A stretch of 6,692 nucleotides of DNA from the NCBI GenBank assembly GCA_945983195.1, contig CAMFSS010000115.1, positions 1-6,692 of the forward strand, read 5' to 3'. Position numbers and translations under genes: made by a program. This DNA is from an uncultured Prevotellaceae bacterium. GTDB lineage: Bacteria; Bacteroidota; Bacteroidia; Bacteroidales; Muribaculaceae. Shown in pieces: positions 1-6,126 of this stretch. Under the pieces are notes generated by a model. That model worked only from the letters and a program-made list of their open reading frames with translations. It had not been told where the DNA came from and did not search any database. Within the stretch, counting starts at the first letter, position 1; each line of letters opens with the position of its first letter.

Positions 1-2246
1 GACACAACTTCGCCCGACAGTGTGACTTCCACAAACTTTGCAAACTGCTCCATAGTGATGCCGAATCGGGCAAGCAGGTCGCGGCGCGGGCTGATGTGCA
101 GTTGCGGACGTGCAACTTGCTGCTCCACGTTAACATCGACTACTCCGGGGATTGACGATATGCTGCCTTTCACGCTATTGCCGAGGCGATAGAGAGTGTT
201 AAGGTCGTCGCCGAAGATTTTTATTGCTATCTGAGCCTTAGCACCCGAAATCATCGCGTCGATACGGTGCGATATAGGCTGTCCGATCTCGATGTTGGCA
301 CCCGGAATCAGCGCAAGTTTCTCACGAAGTTCCTGAATTACTTCCGACTTTGAGCGGTCGGTAAGCTCGTATGGTGCTTCAATCTCCGAGGCGTTAACGC
401 CGAGCGAGTGTTCGGCAAGTTCGGCACGTCCGGTCTTGCGTGAAAGGCACTTAATTTCAGGAACGGAAAGAATCAGCTTTTCAGCCTCACGGGCTATGCG
501 GTCGGACTCTTCGAGCGACACACCCGGCATCAGACTCACGTTGATGGTGAATGAGCCTTCATTGAATGGTGGCAAGAAGCTGCGTCCGAGTGTGCTGAGA
601 ATGATGAGTGCGACAACAAGCAGACCACCAGTGGCAGATAGAATAGTTTTCTTATGTGCGAAAGCGAGATTGAGAAGTTTCAGATATCCGGCTTTCATCT
701 TGCGCATTACTGCCGATTCCTTTCCGCTCTCTTTCGCATTTCCGAGCAGAATGCTGCACAGCACAGGCGTGACGGTGAGTGCAACGAACGTTGATGCCAT
801 AAGTGCCACAATGAATGCAATGCCGAGCGGAATGAGCAGTCGGCCTTCCATTCCACTAAGGAAGAATAGCGGAGTGAAACTGGCAATGATGATGAGCGAC
901 GAATTGAAGATAGGCATTCGCACTTCCTTCGATGCCTCATACACCACATGCAGAACAGTCTTTCTTTGTTCTTTAGGAAGTTGCCTGTTCTCAAGCAGCC
1001 GCTTGTGGACATTTTCCACATCGACAATTGCATCGTCGACAAGTGAGCCGATTGCAATGGCAAGACCGCCGAGAATCATCGTGTTGATGGTGTAGTCGAA
1101 CAGATGCAGAATAATGATTGCCACTATCACCGATAGGGGCAGTGCCATGAGTGAAATGAATGTGGTTCGCACATTCATAAGGAAGATGAACAGCACAATA
1201 GCCACACAGATGCCACCCTCGATGAGCGATTGGCGGATATTGCCTATTGAGCTGTTGATGAAGTCGCTTTGCCGGAAAGTGTCGGTTGAGATTCGCAAGT
1301 CATTCGGCAGATTCTTCTTCATTTCATCAAGTGCTCGGGTCACATTGTCGGTTATAGTGTTGGTGTCGGCTTTGGGCTGCTTTGTGATTGTGAGCAGTAC
1401 AGCCGGTTTCACGTTCTCCGATGCAAGACCGAGTTTTGGCGATTTTGTGCCGAGTTCCACTCTGGCAATATCGCTTAGCAGCACTGTGCCTCGCTCATCT
1501 GAGCGTACCACGGTGTTGGCAATATCGTTGAGGCAAGTGGTGTTGATGTTGCCCTTAATTATGTATTCGTTGCCGTATTCATAGAGTATGCCACCGCCCA
1601 CGTTGTTGTTCACATTGCTTGCGGCATTCTGCACCTCCTCTATGCTCACGTCGAAGTGCTTCATGCGGTCGAGGTCGAGCAGAATCTGATATTCCTTAAT
1701 TCCACCGCCAATCACCTGCACTTCGGCAATTCCACCAAGCGACAGCAGTCGCGGACGCATGGTGCGGTCGGCAATCGTGCGGAGGTTGTAGAGTGATGTG
1801 CTGTCGGCAGTAAGACCCACAATCAGCATTTCGCCGAGAATCGACGATTGCGGGCCCAGCACAGGCTCTTTCACCCCATTGGGAAACTGGTTGGCTACTG
1901 TGAGCAGTTTTTCTGAAACGATCTGGCGGTCGCGGTAGATGTCGGTGTCCCAGTCAAATTCTACCCACACCACAGAGAATCCGGTCGACGACGATGAGCG
2001 CACGCGGCGCACACCCGTAGCACCGTTCATCACGGTTTCTATTGGGAATGTCACTGTTCGCTCAATCTCTTCAGGTGCATAACCCGGAGCTTCGGTCATC
2101 ACCACCACTGTGGGAGCGTTGAGGTCGGGAAACACGTCTATGTCTGATTTCAGCACATAGTATGAGCCGCCCGACAGCAGAAACAGAATCATCACAATAA
2201 TCAGGATTCTGTTGTGCAGTGCAAAGTTTATAGTCTTGTTAAGCAT
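1..2246 (-). CDS. CusA/CzcA-family heavy-metal efflux RND transporter, inner-membrane pump (3' end off the left edge)
   Basis: Proton-driven inner-membrane pump of a tripartite metal exporter. I translated it from the ATG at 2246 (MLNKTINFALHNRILI) to the left edge and found no stop: 748 codons, against roughly 1,020-1,050 for the family, so about 280 C-terminal residues are missing. In order: TM1 near residues 10-30; the first periplasmic domain with FPDLNAPTVVVMTEAPGYAP and a GATGVRRVRSSSS stretch typical of CzcA/CusA pumps; TM2-TM6 from about residue 340; the TM4 motif GGLAIAIGSLVDDAIVDVEN with D404, D405, D409 and E411, acidic residues expected to carry protons; then FLPPFNEGSF near residue 550, opening the second periplasmic half. 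The start lies 14 bp after the adaptor stop, so the two genes are almost certainly cotranscribed. The TM4 motif is neither the classical CzcA (DFG..VDGA) nor the CusA (DAAIV..EN.HK) form as I recall them, so the metal is left open. Confidence 0.95.
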   Translation of the reverse strand, partial: MLNKTINFALHNRILIIVMILFLLSGGSYYVLKSDIDVFPDLNAPTVVVMTEAPGYAPEEIERTVTFPIETVMNGATGVRRVRSSSSTGFSVVWVEFDWDTDIYRDRQIVSEKLLTVANQFPNGVKEPVLGPQSSILGEMLIVGLTADSTSLYNLRTIADRTMRPRLLSLGGIAEVQVIGGGIKEYQILLDLDRMKHFDVSIEEVQNAASNVNNNVGGGILYEYGNEYIIKGNINTTCLNDIANTVVRSDERGTVLLSDIARVELGTKSPKLGLASENVKPAVLLTITKQPKADTNTITDNVTRALDEMKKNLPNDLRISTDTFRQSDFINSSIGNIRQSLIEGGICVAIVLFIFLMNVRTTFISLMALPLSVIVAIIILHLFDYTINTMILGGLAIAIGSLVDDAIVDVENVHKRLLENRQLPKEQRKTVLHVVYEASKEVRMPIFNSSLIIIASFTPLFFLSGMEGRLLIPLGIAFIVALMASTFVALTVTPVLCSILLGNAKESGKESAVMRKMKAGYLKLLNLAFAHKKTILSATGGLLVVALIILSTLGRSFLPPFNEGSFTINVSLMPGVSLEESDRIAREAEKLILSVPEIKCLSRKTGRAELAEHSLGVNASEIEAPYELTDRSKSEVIQELREKLALIPGANIEIGQPISHRIDAMISGAKAQIAIKIFGDDLNTLYRLGNSVKGSISSIPGVVDVNVEQQVARPQLHISPRRDLLARFGITMEQFAKFVEVTLSGEVV

Positions 2247-2260
2247 AGCAGCAATTGTGT

Positions 2261-3430
2261 TTAGTGGTTGTGGTCATGTCCGGGAACGGCACCTGCATTC
2301 GATGCCATCTTAATCATCATTGCACCGGTGGTGACGAGCTCGTCACCTTCCTTGAGGCCTTGCAGCACCTCTACTGCCTCTCCGTTGTTCATGCCGAGTG
2401 TCACAGGCTGCTTCATGTAGCAATCTTCATCGACACGCACAAACACGAAGTAGTTGCCCGACTCTTCAGTTATAGCCTCAAGTGGTGCTACAATGCAGCC
2501 ATGCTTTTCGGCTCCGAGCAGGAACACTTCGGCAAACGAACCCGGAACGACCTTGCCGTCGTTGACAAACTCAAAGCATACAGGAATATAGCCCGGAGTG
2601 GCTGTAGCGGCAATCGACGACGATACGCGACGGCCATTCATCTGGCGAATGTCAAATGCCGTGTCGCTATACGACGGCTTGAACATTGCCGATGTGAACA
2701 GTGGCAGAGCCGATGCATATCGCTCCGGCAGGTCGGCACGGAGTATGAGGCGTGCGTTCTTCGAAACCACTGCAATAGGGGCACCGGTTTCAACATAGTC
2801 GCCATCGGCTACGAGCAGGGTGGTTATTGTTCCTGCAATCGGACTGCCGACAGTGCTGCCCGACGCGGTGTGGCTGTTATAGGCAATTGCAGCTTTTTCG
2901 AATGCCTCTTTAGCGGCATTGTATTCCTTTTGCGTAACTATTTTCTCCTTGTAGAGCGGTGTGATGCGCTCAAGTTCACGGCGAGCCGTCTCGTAGGTGA
3001 TTCGGGCGTTCTCGTTCTCATCGCCACCCACTATGTTTTGGGCAGATATATTGCCAAGAGATCCGCCCTGATTGACTTGAGAGCCTACAATTGCAGTGCG
3101 TGCAAGTCGAATAATTCCCGATGAGCGTGCAATCACTGTCACTTGGTCGCCTTGTGCGGGTGCTATTTGCCCTGAAACGCGTACCACCTCATTGAAGTCG
3201 GTTTTTGCCACCTTCGTTGTTGTCACTCCGAATCGTTCAGCCTGTTCGTGTGAGAATTCAATTTCGCCATCGGCATGTTCGTGTCCGTGTTCGTGCTCGC
3301 CCTCATGATGCTCGTGTTCGCCCTCATGATGTTCGTGTTCATGCTCGCCGGCAGAGTGGCTGCCTCCGCATGCAAATAGGGCAGGCATCATTGACAATGC
3401 TGCAAAAATTGCAAGATAATTGATTTTCAT
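2261..3430 (-). CDS. Efflux RND transporter periplasmic adaptor subunit (HlyD/CusB-type membrane-fusion lipoprotein)
   Basis: 389-residue periplasmic adaptor that should link the RND pump encoded just downstream to an outer-membrane channel. The N-terminus is a lipoprotein signal ending in the lipobox LFAC, with Cys21 as the lipidated residue. Residues 25-52 are His/Glu-rich, with 12 histidines built on an EHEHHEG repeat, and the protein ends in HDHNH; both look like metal-binding tails. The adaptor fold follows: first lipoyl half about 97-130, a short alpha-hairpin about 140-185 (ARITYETARRELERI, TQKEYNAAKEAFEKA), second lipoyl half about 194-223 (SPIAGTITTLLVADGDYV), then beta-barrel and membrane-proximal domains, with GLKEGDELVTTGA near 358-370. 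The ATG at 3430 is chosen because it gives a complete signal peptide; the sequence before it is A/T-rich with no clear Shine-Dalgarno, which is common in Bacteroidetes. CusB-type N-terminal Met sites were not recognised. Zn, Co, Ni or Cu are all possible substrates. Confidence 0.94.
   Translation of the reverse strand: MKINYLAIFAALSMMPALFACGGSHSAGEHEHEHHEGEHEHHEGEHEHGHEHADGEIEFSHEQAERFGVTTTKVAKTDFNEVVRVSGQIAPAQGDQVTVIARSSGIIRLARTAIVGSQVNQGGSLGNISAQNIVGGDENENARITYETARRELERITPLYKEKIVTQKEYNAAKEAFEKAAIAYNSHTASGSTVGSPIAGTITTLLVADGDYVETGAPIAVVSKNARLILRADLPERYASALPLFTSAMFKPSYSDTAFDIRQMNGRRVSSSIAATATPGYIPVCFEFVNDGKVVPGSFAEVFLLGAEKHGCIVAPLEAITEESGNYFVFVRVDEDCYMKQPVTLGMNNGEAVEVLQGLKEGDELVTTGAMMIKMASNAGAVPGHDHNH
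3297..3338. repeat. Two tandem 21-bp copies encoding the EHEHHEG metal-binding repeat of the adaptor
   Basis: Positions 3297-3317 and 3318-3338 are adjacent 21-bp copies differing only at 3311/3332 (c versus t). Because 21 is a multiple of three, copies can be gained or lost without shifting frame. On the minus strand they encode the two EHEHHEG units at adaptor residues 31-44, followed by a partial third unit (EHEHG). Confidence 0.85.
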
Positions 3431-3512
3431 AAGTTCCTATGAGATTTTTTAGTTAATATTTCTGTTTATGTATATGAATTGCAGGCACACTGCCATTGAA
3501 TCGGCGTGTACC

Positions 3513-3520
3513 CAAATATA
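3513..3520 (-). promoter_or_regulatory. Possible Bacteroidetes -7 element (TATATTTG) for the adaptor-pump pair
   Basis: The minus strand reads TATATTTG, a full match to the TAnnTTTG -7 consensus of Bacteroidetes housekeeping promoters. No TTTG -33 element is visible 19-21 bp upstream, so support is partial. A start here would give a leader of roughly 75 nt before the adaptor ATG. This would let the adaptor and pump be transcribed separately from the small His-rich gene upstream; read-through from that gene is also possible. Confidence 0.35.
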
Positions 3521-3548
3521 TTGAAAAAGCACAGTGTGTGAGTGTCTT

Positions 3549-3974
3549 TTAGAGGCAAGAAGGTGGCGCACGAAGCCCCTGAGAGTAATATTTAAGGCTT
3601 GATAGCGAGCCTATTGTCTTTGAAATAAAGTGCGCAGGGTGTTTTTCGGCGAAAAGTTCGCTTATGGAGTTGCTCATTATGCCAACGAAAAGCAATGAGA
3701 AACACAATTCCACATTCTGAAGATTTGTCGGGCGTGAGGCCTGCTGAGTGCTTAGCTTGAGTGTGCAGCATCCGTCGTCGCTGTGATGTTCTGTACTGTG
3801 GTGATTGCAGTTGTGATGCAGGCAAATGTCGTCGTGATTATCATCTGAAGCGTCAGTATCAGCCTCGTAGACGACAACACTGCCGTCAATGTCGTGATGG
3901 TGGAATTGCAGCACCGAGCTGAATAAGAACACAGCCACCATGCAAATTGATACTATGGAAAACCACTGCTTCAT
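3549..3974 (-). CDS. Small exported His/Cys-rich protein, probably DUF6769-like, in the metal-efflux locus
   Basis: 141 residues, function not established. Residues 4-22 (WFSIVSICMVAVFLFSSVL) form a hydrophobic N-terminal signal or anchor, followed at once by QFHHHD. Residues 25-70 hold ten histidines (25-27, 47, 53, 54, 58, 59, 63, 64) and four cysteines (51, 56, 69, 70) among many Asp residues, a plausible periplasmic metal-binding segment. A second moderately hydrophobic stretch lies near 88-104, and the C-terminus is YYSQGLRAPPSCL. The overall pattern (MK-W signal, HHHD after the signal, CxxHHxC, terminal LRAPP) matches my memory of the Bacteroidales DUF6769 family found beside RND metal pumps; that name is recall, not a search. 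It lies 118 bp upstream of the adaptor on the same strand, suggesting a role in metal binding, sensing or delivery to the exporter. ATG at 3974 is preferred over Met12 because it supplies the basic residue before the hydrophobic core. Confidence 0.85.
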   Translation of the reverse strand: MKQWFSIVSICMVAVFLFSSVLQFHHHDIDGSVVVYEADTDASDDNHDDICLHHNCNHHSTEHHSDDGCCTLKLSTQQASRPTNLQNVELCFSLLFVGIMSNSISELFAEKHPAHFISKTIGSLSSLKYYSQGLRAPPSCL

Positions 3975-3981
3975 CGACCGA

Positions 3982-4013
3982 CAAAATTACAATCATTTCG
4001 CCAATTCTCCAAA
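3982..4013 (-). promoter_or_regulatory. Near-consensus Bacteroidetes promoter upstream of the small His-rich gene
   Basis: On the minus strand TTTG (4010-4013) is followed by a 20-bp spacer and then TAATTTTG (3982-3989). This fits the Bacteroidetes sigma-ABfr consensus TTTG-N19-21-TAnnTTTG. The predicted start of transcription falls around 3975-3979, only a few bases before the ATG at 3974, so the message would be nearly leaderless. Confidence 0.6.
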
Positions 4014-4054
4014 AAAATGACCCGCAGAATACTCATTCAGAAACAAAATGCATC

Positions 4055-4076
4055 ATTTGTATTGTATTTGTATTGT
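4055..4076. repeat. Perfect 11-bp tandem direct repeat (ATTTGTATTGT x2)
   Basis: Copies at 4055-4065 and 4066-4076 are identical and directly adjacent, in the intergenic region 11 bp past the stop codon of the AddB-like gene and about 40 bp upstream of the -33 element of the His-rich gene. An 11-bp period is close to one helical turn, as expected for a protein binding twice on one DNA face, but no regulator is identified and the A/T-rich sequence could be chance. Confidence 0.75.
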
Positions 4077-4087
4077 GGGGTGGGGCT

Positions 4088-5509
4088 TTATCGGTGGCAG
4101 AATCGTGCAAATTTGCACCATTCGCAATATTTGGTGTTTTCGGTCTGTTTGAACGGCTCATCTGCGCTGAACATATCATTGAGCGTAGCGTTGAGCAGGG
4201 TGATGAATTTAGCGTTGATTGTGTTGTAGTCGGTTATGGTTTCCTTGCCGACGCTGAAGCCCGAATCCTTCATGTGCTGCACCGTGTAGATGACCGGCTG
4301 GATTGGAGTGTTGCCCAATCCTTTGTCGTGGGCAAATACGTTGCAGTAGAGCATTATTTGCAGCATTGCCTTGCACCGCTTGCCGCTGCGGTCAACAAAC
4401 ATATTATTCACACCCGATGCTGAGGTGGCGTCTTTTCCAGTCTTATAGTCAACTATGCGTAGCAGCTCAGTGCCGTCGGGCTTGATGAGCCTGTCCACAC
4501 GGTCGATAAATTGGCGTATGTTCACACCGTTCCATTGCACCGTCTGCTCTTCCTCACCTTGCTCGAATTCGAATGAGCCGAGCGACTTGTCGTAGTTGAG
4601 AATGCTGTTGACGAAAAAGTTGATTGCGTTGCTGATGATTTCTGTTTCACCCGTAGGCTCGTCATCGCCATGCGTGTAGTGCTTCTTGATGAAATGGTTA
4701 ACATAGCCCGGTACAAGTTTACGCAGGCTTTCGATAGAAGCCTGTGTAATTACGCCGCGGCCATTATACAATTCATGCATCACATCGTGTACGATGGTTC
4801 CGAGTGTGCTTGCGTCCATAAACTCCTTCACATCGTCGGCGATACGCAAATCCTCCACTTTCTCGAAGTAGAATGCAAGTGGGCAGTTGATGTATTGGTT
4901 GATTGAGCTTGCCGAGAGGCAGTATTTCTTTTCGGGGTCGCGGTATCGGTTGAGGAGTCGCATTATGCGCTCGTTTTTTGTAACGCTTATTTCAAGGTCG
5001 CCTGGTGCTGTGATGCTGAAATCGAGCACTTTGTGATTCACGGTGGCTTGCGGATAGAGCGTGCGCAGTTGCCCGATGTAGCGTGAATACTCACCCGAGC
5101 CTATTGCTTGCCGGCGTGCATCATAGAGTAGATACACGTTTTTTGCACGGCTTATCAGGCGGTAGAAGTAGTAGGCGTACATGCAGTCCTGGAACTCTAC
5201 TGTTGCCATTCCGAATCCGCGCCGCAGATTTGCAGGAATGAATGAACGCGAATAGTGCTTGCGTGGGAAAACGCGCTCGTTCATCGACAGAATGATGATG
5301 TTGTCGAAGTCGAGGCAGCGTGTTTCGAGAACGCCCATAATCTGCAATCCATGCAGAGGTTCTCCTTCGAATGCCACCGATACTGACGCTATCATGCGTC
5401 CAACGAGGTAGAAGAATGTGTTCTCGTTCATAGCGATGTCGTATTTCGCTATTGTTCCCGACAGCTCGGTCAGTCGGTCAATGAATTTTGCAATCATTCC
5501 CATCGACAC
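4088..5509 (-). CDS. Segment 3 of the AddB-like gene: C-terminal PD-(D/E)XK nuclease with Fe-S cysteines
   Basis: 473 codons if counted from the GTG at 5509 (VSMGMIAKFIDRL), but this is a continuation of the broken gene rather than a natural start: no ribosome-binding site precedes it. Numbering from that GTG: LQIMGVLETRCLDFDNIIIL at 55-74 and FIPANLRRGFGM at 90-101 belong to the helicase-like core. The RecB-type nuclease follows with His241 in GTIVHDVMH, Asp336/Asp339 in FIDRVDRL, Asp354 and Lys356 in VDYKTGK, and Gln384 in LQIMLY. Cys209 (YINCPLAFYFE) together with Cys462, Cys465 and Cys471 (CEWCKFARFC) reproduce the C...CxxCx5C pattern that holds a 4Fe-4S cluster in AddB and related nucleases. 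All catalytic and cluster residues are present. Confidence 0.85.
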   Translation of the reverse strand: MSMGMIAKFIDRLTELSGTIAKYDIAMNENTFFYLVGRMIASVSVAFEGEPLHGLQIMGVLETRCLDFDNIIILSMNERVFPRKHYSRSFIPANLRRGFGMATVEFQDCMYAYYFYRLISRAKNVYLLYDARRQAIGSGEYSRYIGQLRTLYPQATVNHKVLDFSITAPGDLEISVTKNERIMRLLNRYRDPEKKYCLSASSINQYINCPLAFYFEKVEDLRIADDVKEFMDASTLGTIVHDVMHELYNGRGVITQASIESLRKLVPGYVNHFIKKHYTHGDDEPTGETEIISNAINFFVNSILNYDKSLGSFEFEQGEEEQTVQWNGVNIRQFIDRVDRLIKPDGTELLRIVDYKTGKDATSASGVNNMFVDRSGKRCKAMLQIMLYCNVFAHDKGLGNTPIQPVIYTVQHMKDSGFSVGKETITDYNTINAKFITLLNATLNDMFSADEPFKQTENTKYCEWCKFARFCHR

Positions 5510-6123
5510 CGATTCGCTGGCGATTCGGCAATCAGTCCGGCTTCCACAAACCGCAGTATGCGGTTGAGGAATGCTACAAGCATCTCGCCGGTGTAGGATG
5601 CCGGAATAGGCTGGAAAATTATTTCGAGCGATGCGCTGTTGCCGCTGCCTGCATTGTCCGCGTCATTCTGTTCGACAGTGCTGCATATTTCCTGAATCTT
5701 CGAGAATGCAACATAGAAGCGGCCGCTCACTGCCATATAGCGGCTCAAAGCGTCGCACTGCTTGGCGTTGACGAGGCGCATGAAAGGGTGGGAGAGTAGG
5801 TCTTTCACGTCCTCATGGAAGAAGATGAAATCGTTGCCACTGCGTCGCGACTGCTTGTGGAGGTGTGCAATGCGGTTCACGAGCACTGCTATGTCGGACA
5901 GTCGCAGTGGGTATCCCATTGTGATGTTTACGCCCGTGATGCGCTCGTTGAGCGAGTCGAGCAGAGGCATGAATAGCGCTTCATCGGGCAGCACGATAGC
6001 CGTGTTGATTGCATTCTGCTCATTGGTGATGGCTTCGGTGTCGATGAGCCGGTCGAGAATCTTCGATGTGTATTTTGCTTGAGCTATGTTGGACGGTAGT
6101 CCATTCAGTTTGATGGGGCAGAG
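5494..6123 (-). CDS. Segment 2 of the AddB-like gene: middle helicase-like portion between the TAA and the frameshift
   Basis: This segment is in the same frame as segment 1, continuing right after the TAA. It contains LNGLPSNIAQAKYTSKIL, then IVLPDEALFMPLLDSLNER and NITMGYPLRLSDIA, blocks typical of AddB-like proteins. The first possible initiator after the TAA is the GTG at 5994, inside IVLPDEAL, with no ribosome-binding site seen; independent translation is unlikely. The segment ends ...VEAGLIAESPANRCRWE and TGA at 5494-5496; the last eight or so residues are out-of-frame nonsense after the frameshift. A poorly conserved insertion rich in Asn, Asp and Ser lies near 5630-5665. Confidence 0.65.
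   Translation of the reverse strand, partial: LCPIKLNGLPSNIAQAKYTSKILDRLIDTEAITNEQNAINTAIVLPDEALFMPLLDSLNERITGVNITMGYPLRLSDIAVLVNRIAHLHKQSRRSGNDFIFFHEDVKDLLSHPFMRLVNAKQCDALSRYMAVSGRFYVAFSKIQEICSTVEQNDADNAGSGNSASLEIIFQPIPASYTGEMLVAFLNRILRFVEAGLIAESPANRCRWE
5510..5527 (-). other. Frameshift site in the AddB-like gene, between 7-bp direct repeats
   Basis: Family-like sequence leaves one frame (VEAGLIAES) and resumes in another (SVSMGMIAKF) here. One missing base, or 11 extra bases, would explain it. Copies of CGATTCG at 5510-5516 and 5521-5527 (plus strand) are spaced with an 11-bp period across the site. No slippery heptamer for programmed frameshifting is visible. Confidence 0.75.
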
Positions 6124-6126
6124 TTA
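6124..6126 (-). other. Premature in-frame TAA in the AddB-like gene
   Basis: The minus strand reads AAG TCT TAA CTC TGC. Homology to the family is in the same frame on both sides, so a single stop separates segments 1 and 2. Confidence 0.85.

Noticed and set aside
436..1584. Plus-strand open frames of 219 and 156 codons at 436-1095 and 1114-1584
   Set aside because: Both lie opposite the RND pump gene, whose minus-strand frame is continuous and clearly homologous; the plus-strand products are low-complexity shadows.
2255..3124. Plus-strand open frame of 289 codons
   Set aside because: Antisense to the well-supported adaptor gene; the product is Cys/Arg/His-rich with no recognisable domain.
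3484..3494. Short palindrome GGCA-CAC-TGCC in the presumed adaptor leader
   Set aside because: Four-base arms that do not extend; expected by chance at this length, so not called as an operator or hairpin.
3526..3548. Possible terminator after the small His-rich gene (CACA-C-TGTG then CTTTTT on the minus strand)
   Set aside because: The stem is only 4 bp, too weak to call.
4021..4050. Possible terminator of the AddB-like gene around GAAT-GAGT-ATTC and the T-run at 4011-4017
   Set aside because: The stem is 4 bp and separated from the T-run by about nine bases; the T-run is better explained as part of the promoter -33 region.
3947..4423. Plus-strand open frame of 158 codons reaching into the intergenic region
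   Set aside because: Mostly antisense to the nuclease C-terminus, where the CxxCx5C and DYKTGK motifs on the minus strand are decisive.
5494..5530. Programmed ribosomal frameshifting in the AddB-like gene
   Set aside because: No X XXY YYZ heptamer or obvious downstream structure; a mutation or sequence error is simpler, especially given the separate TAA in the same gene.
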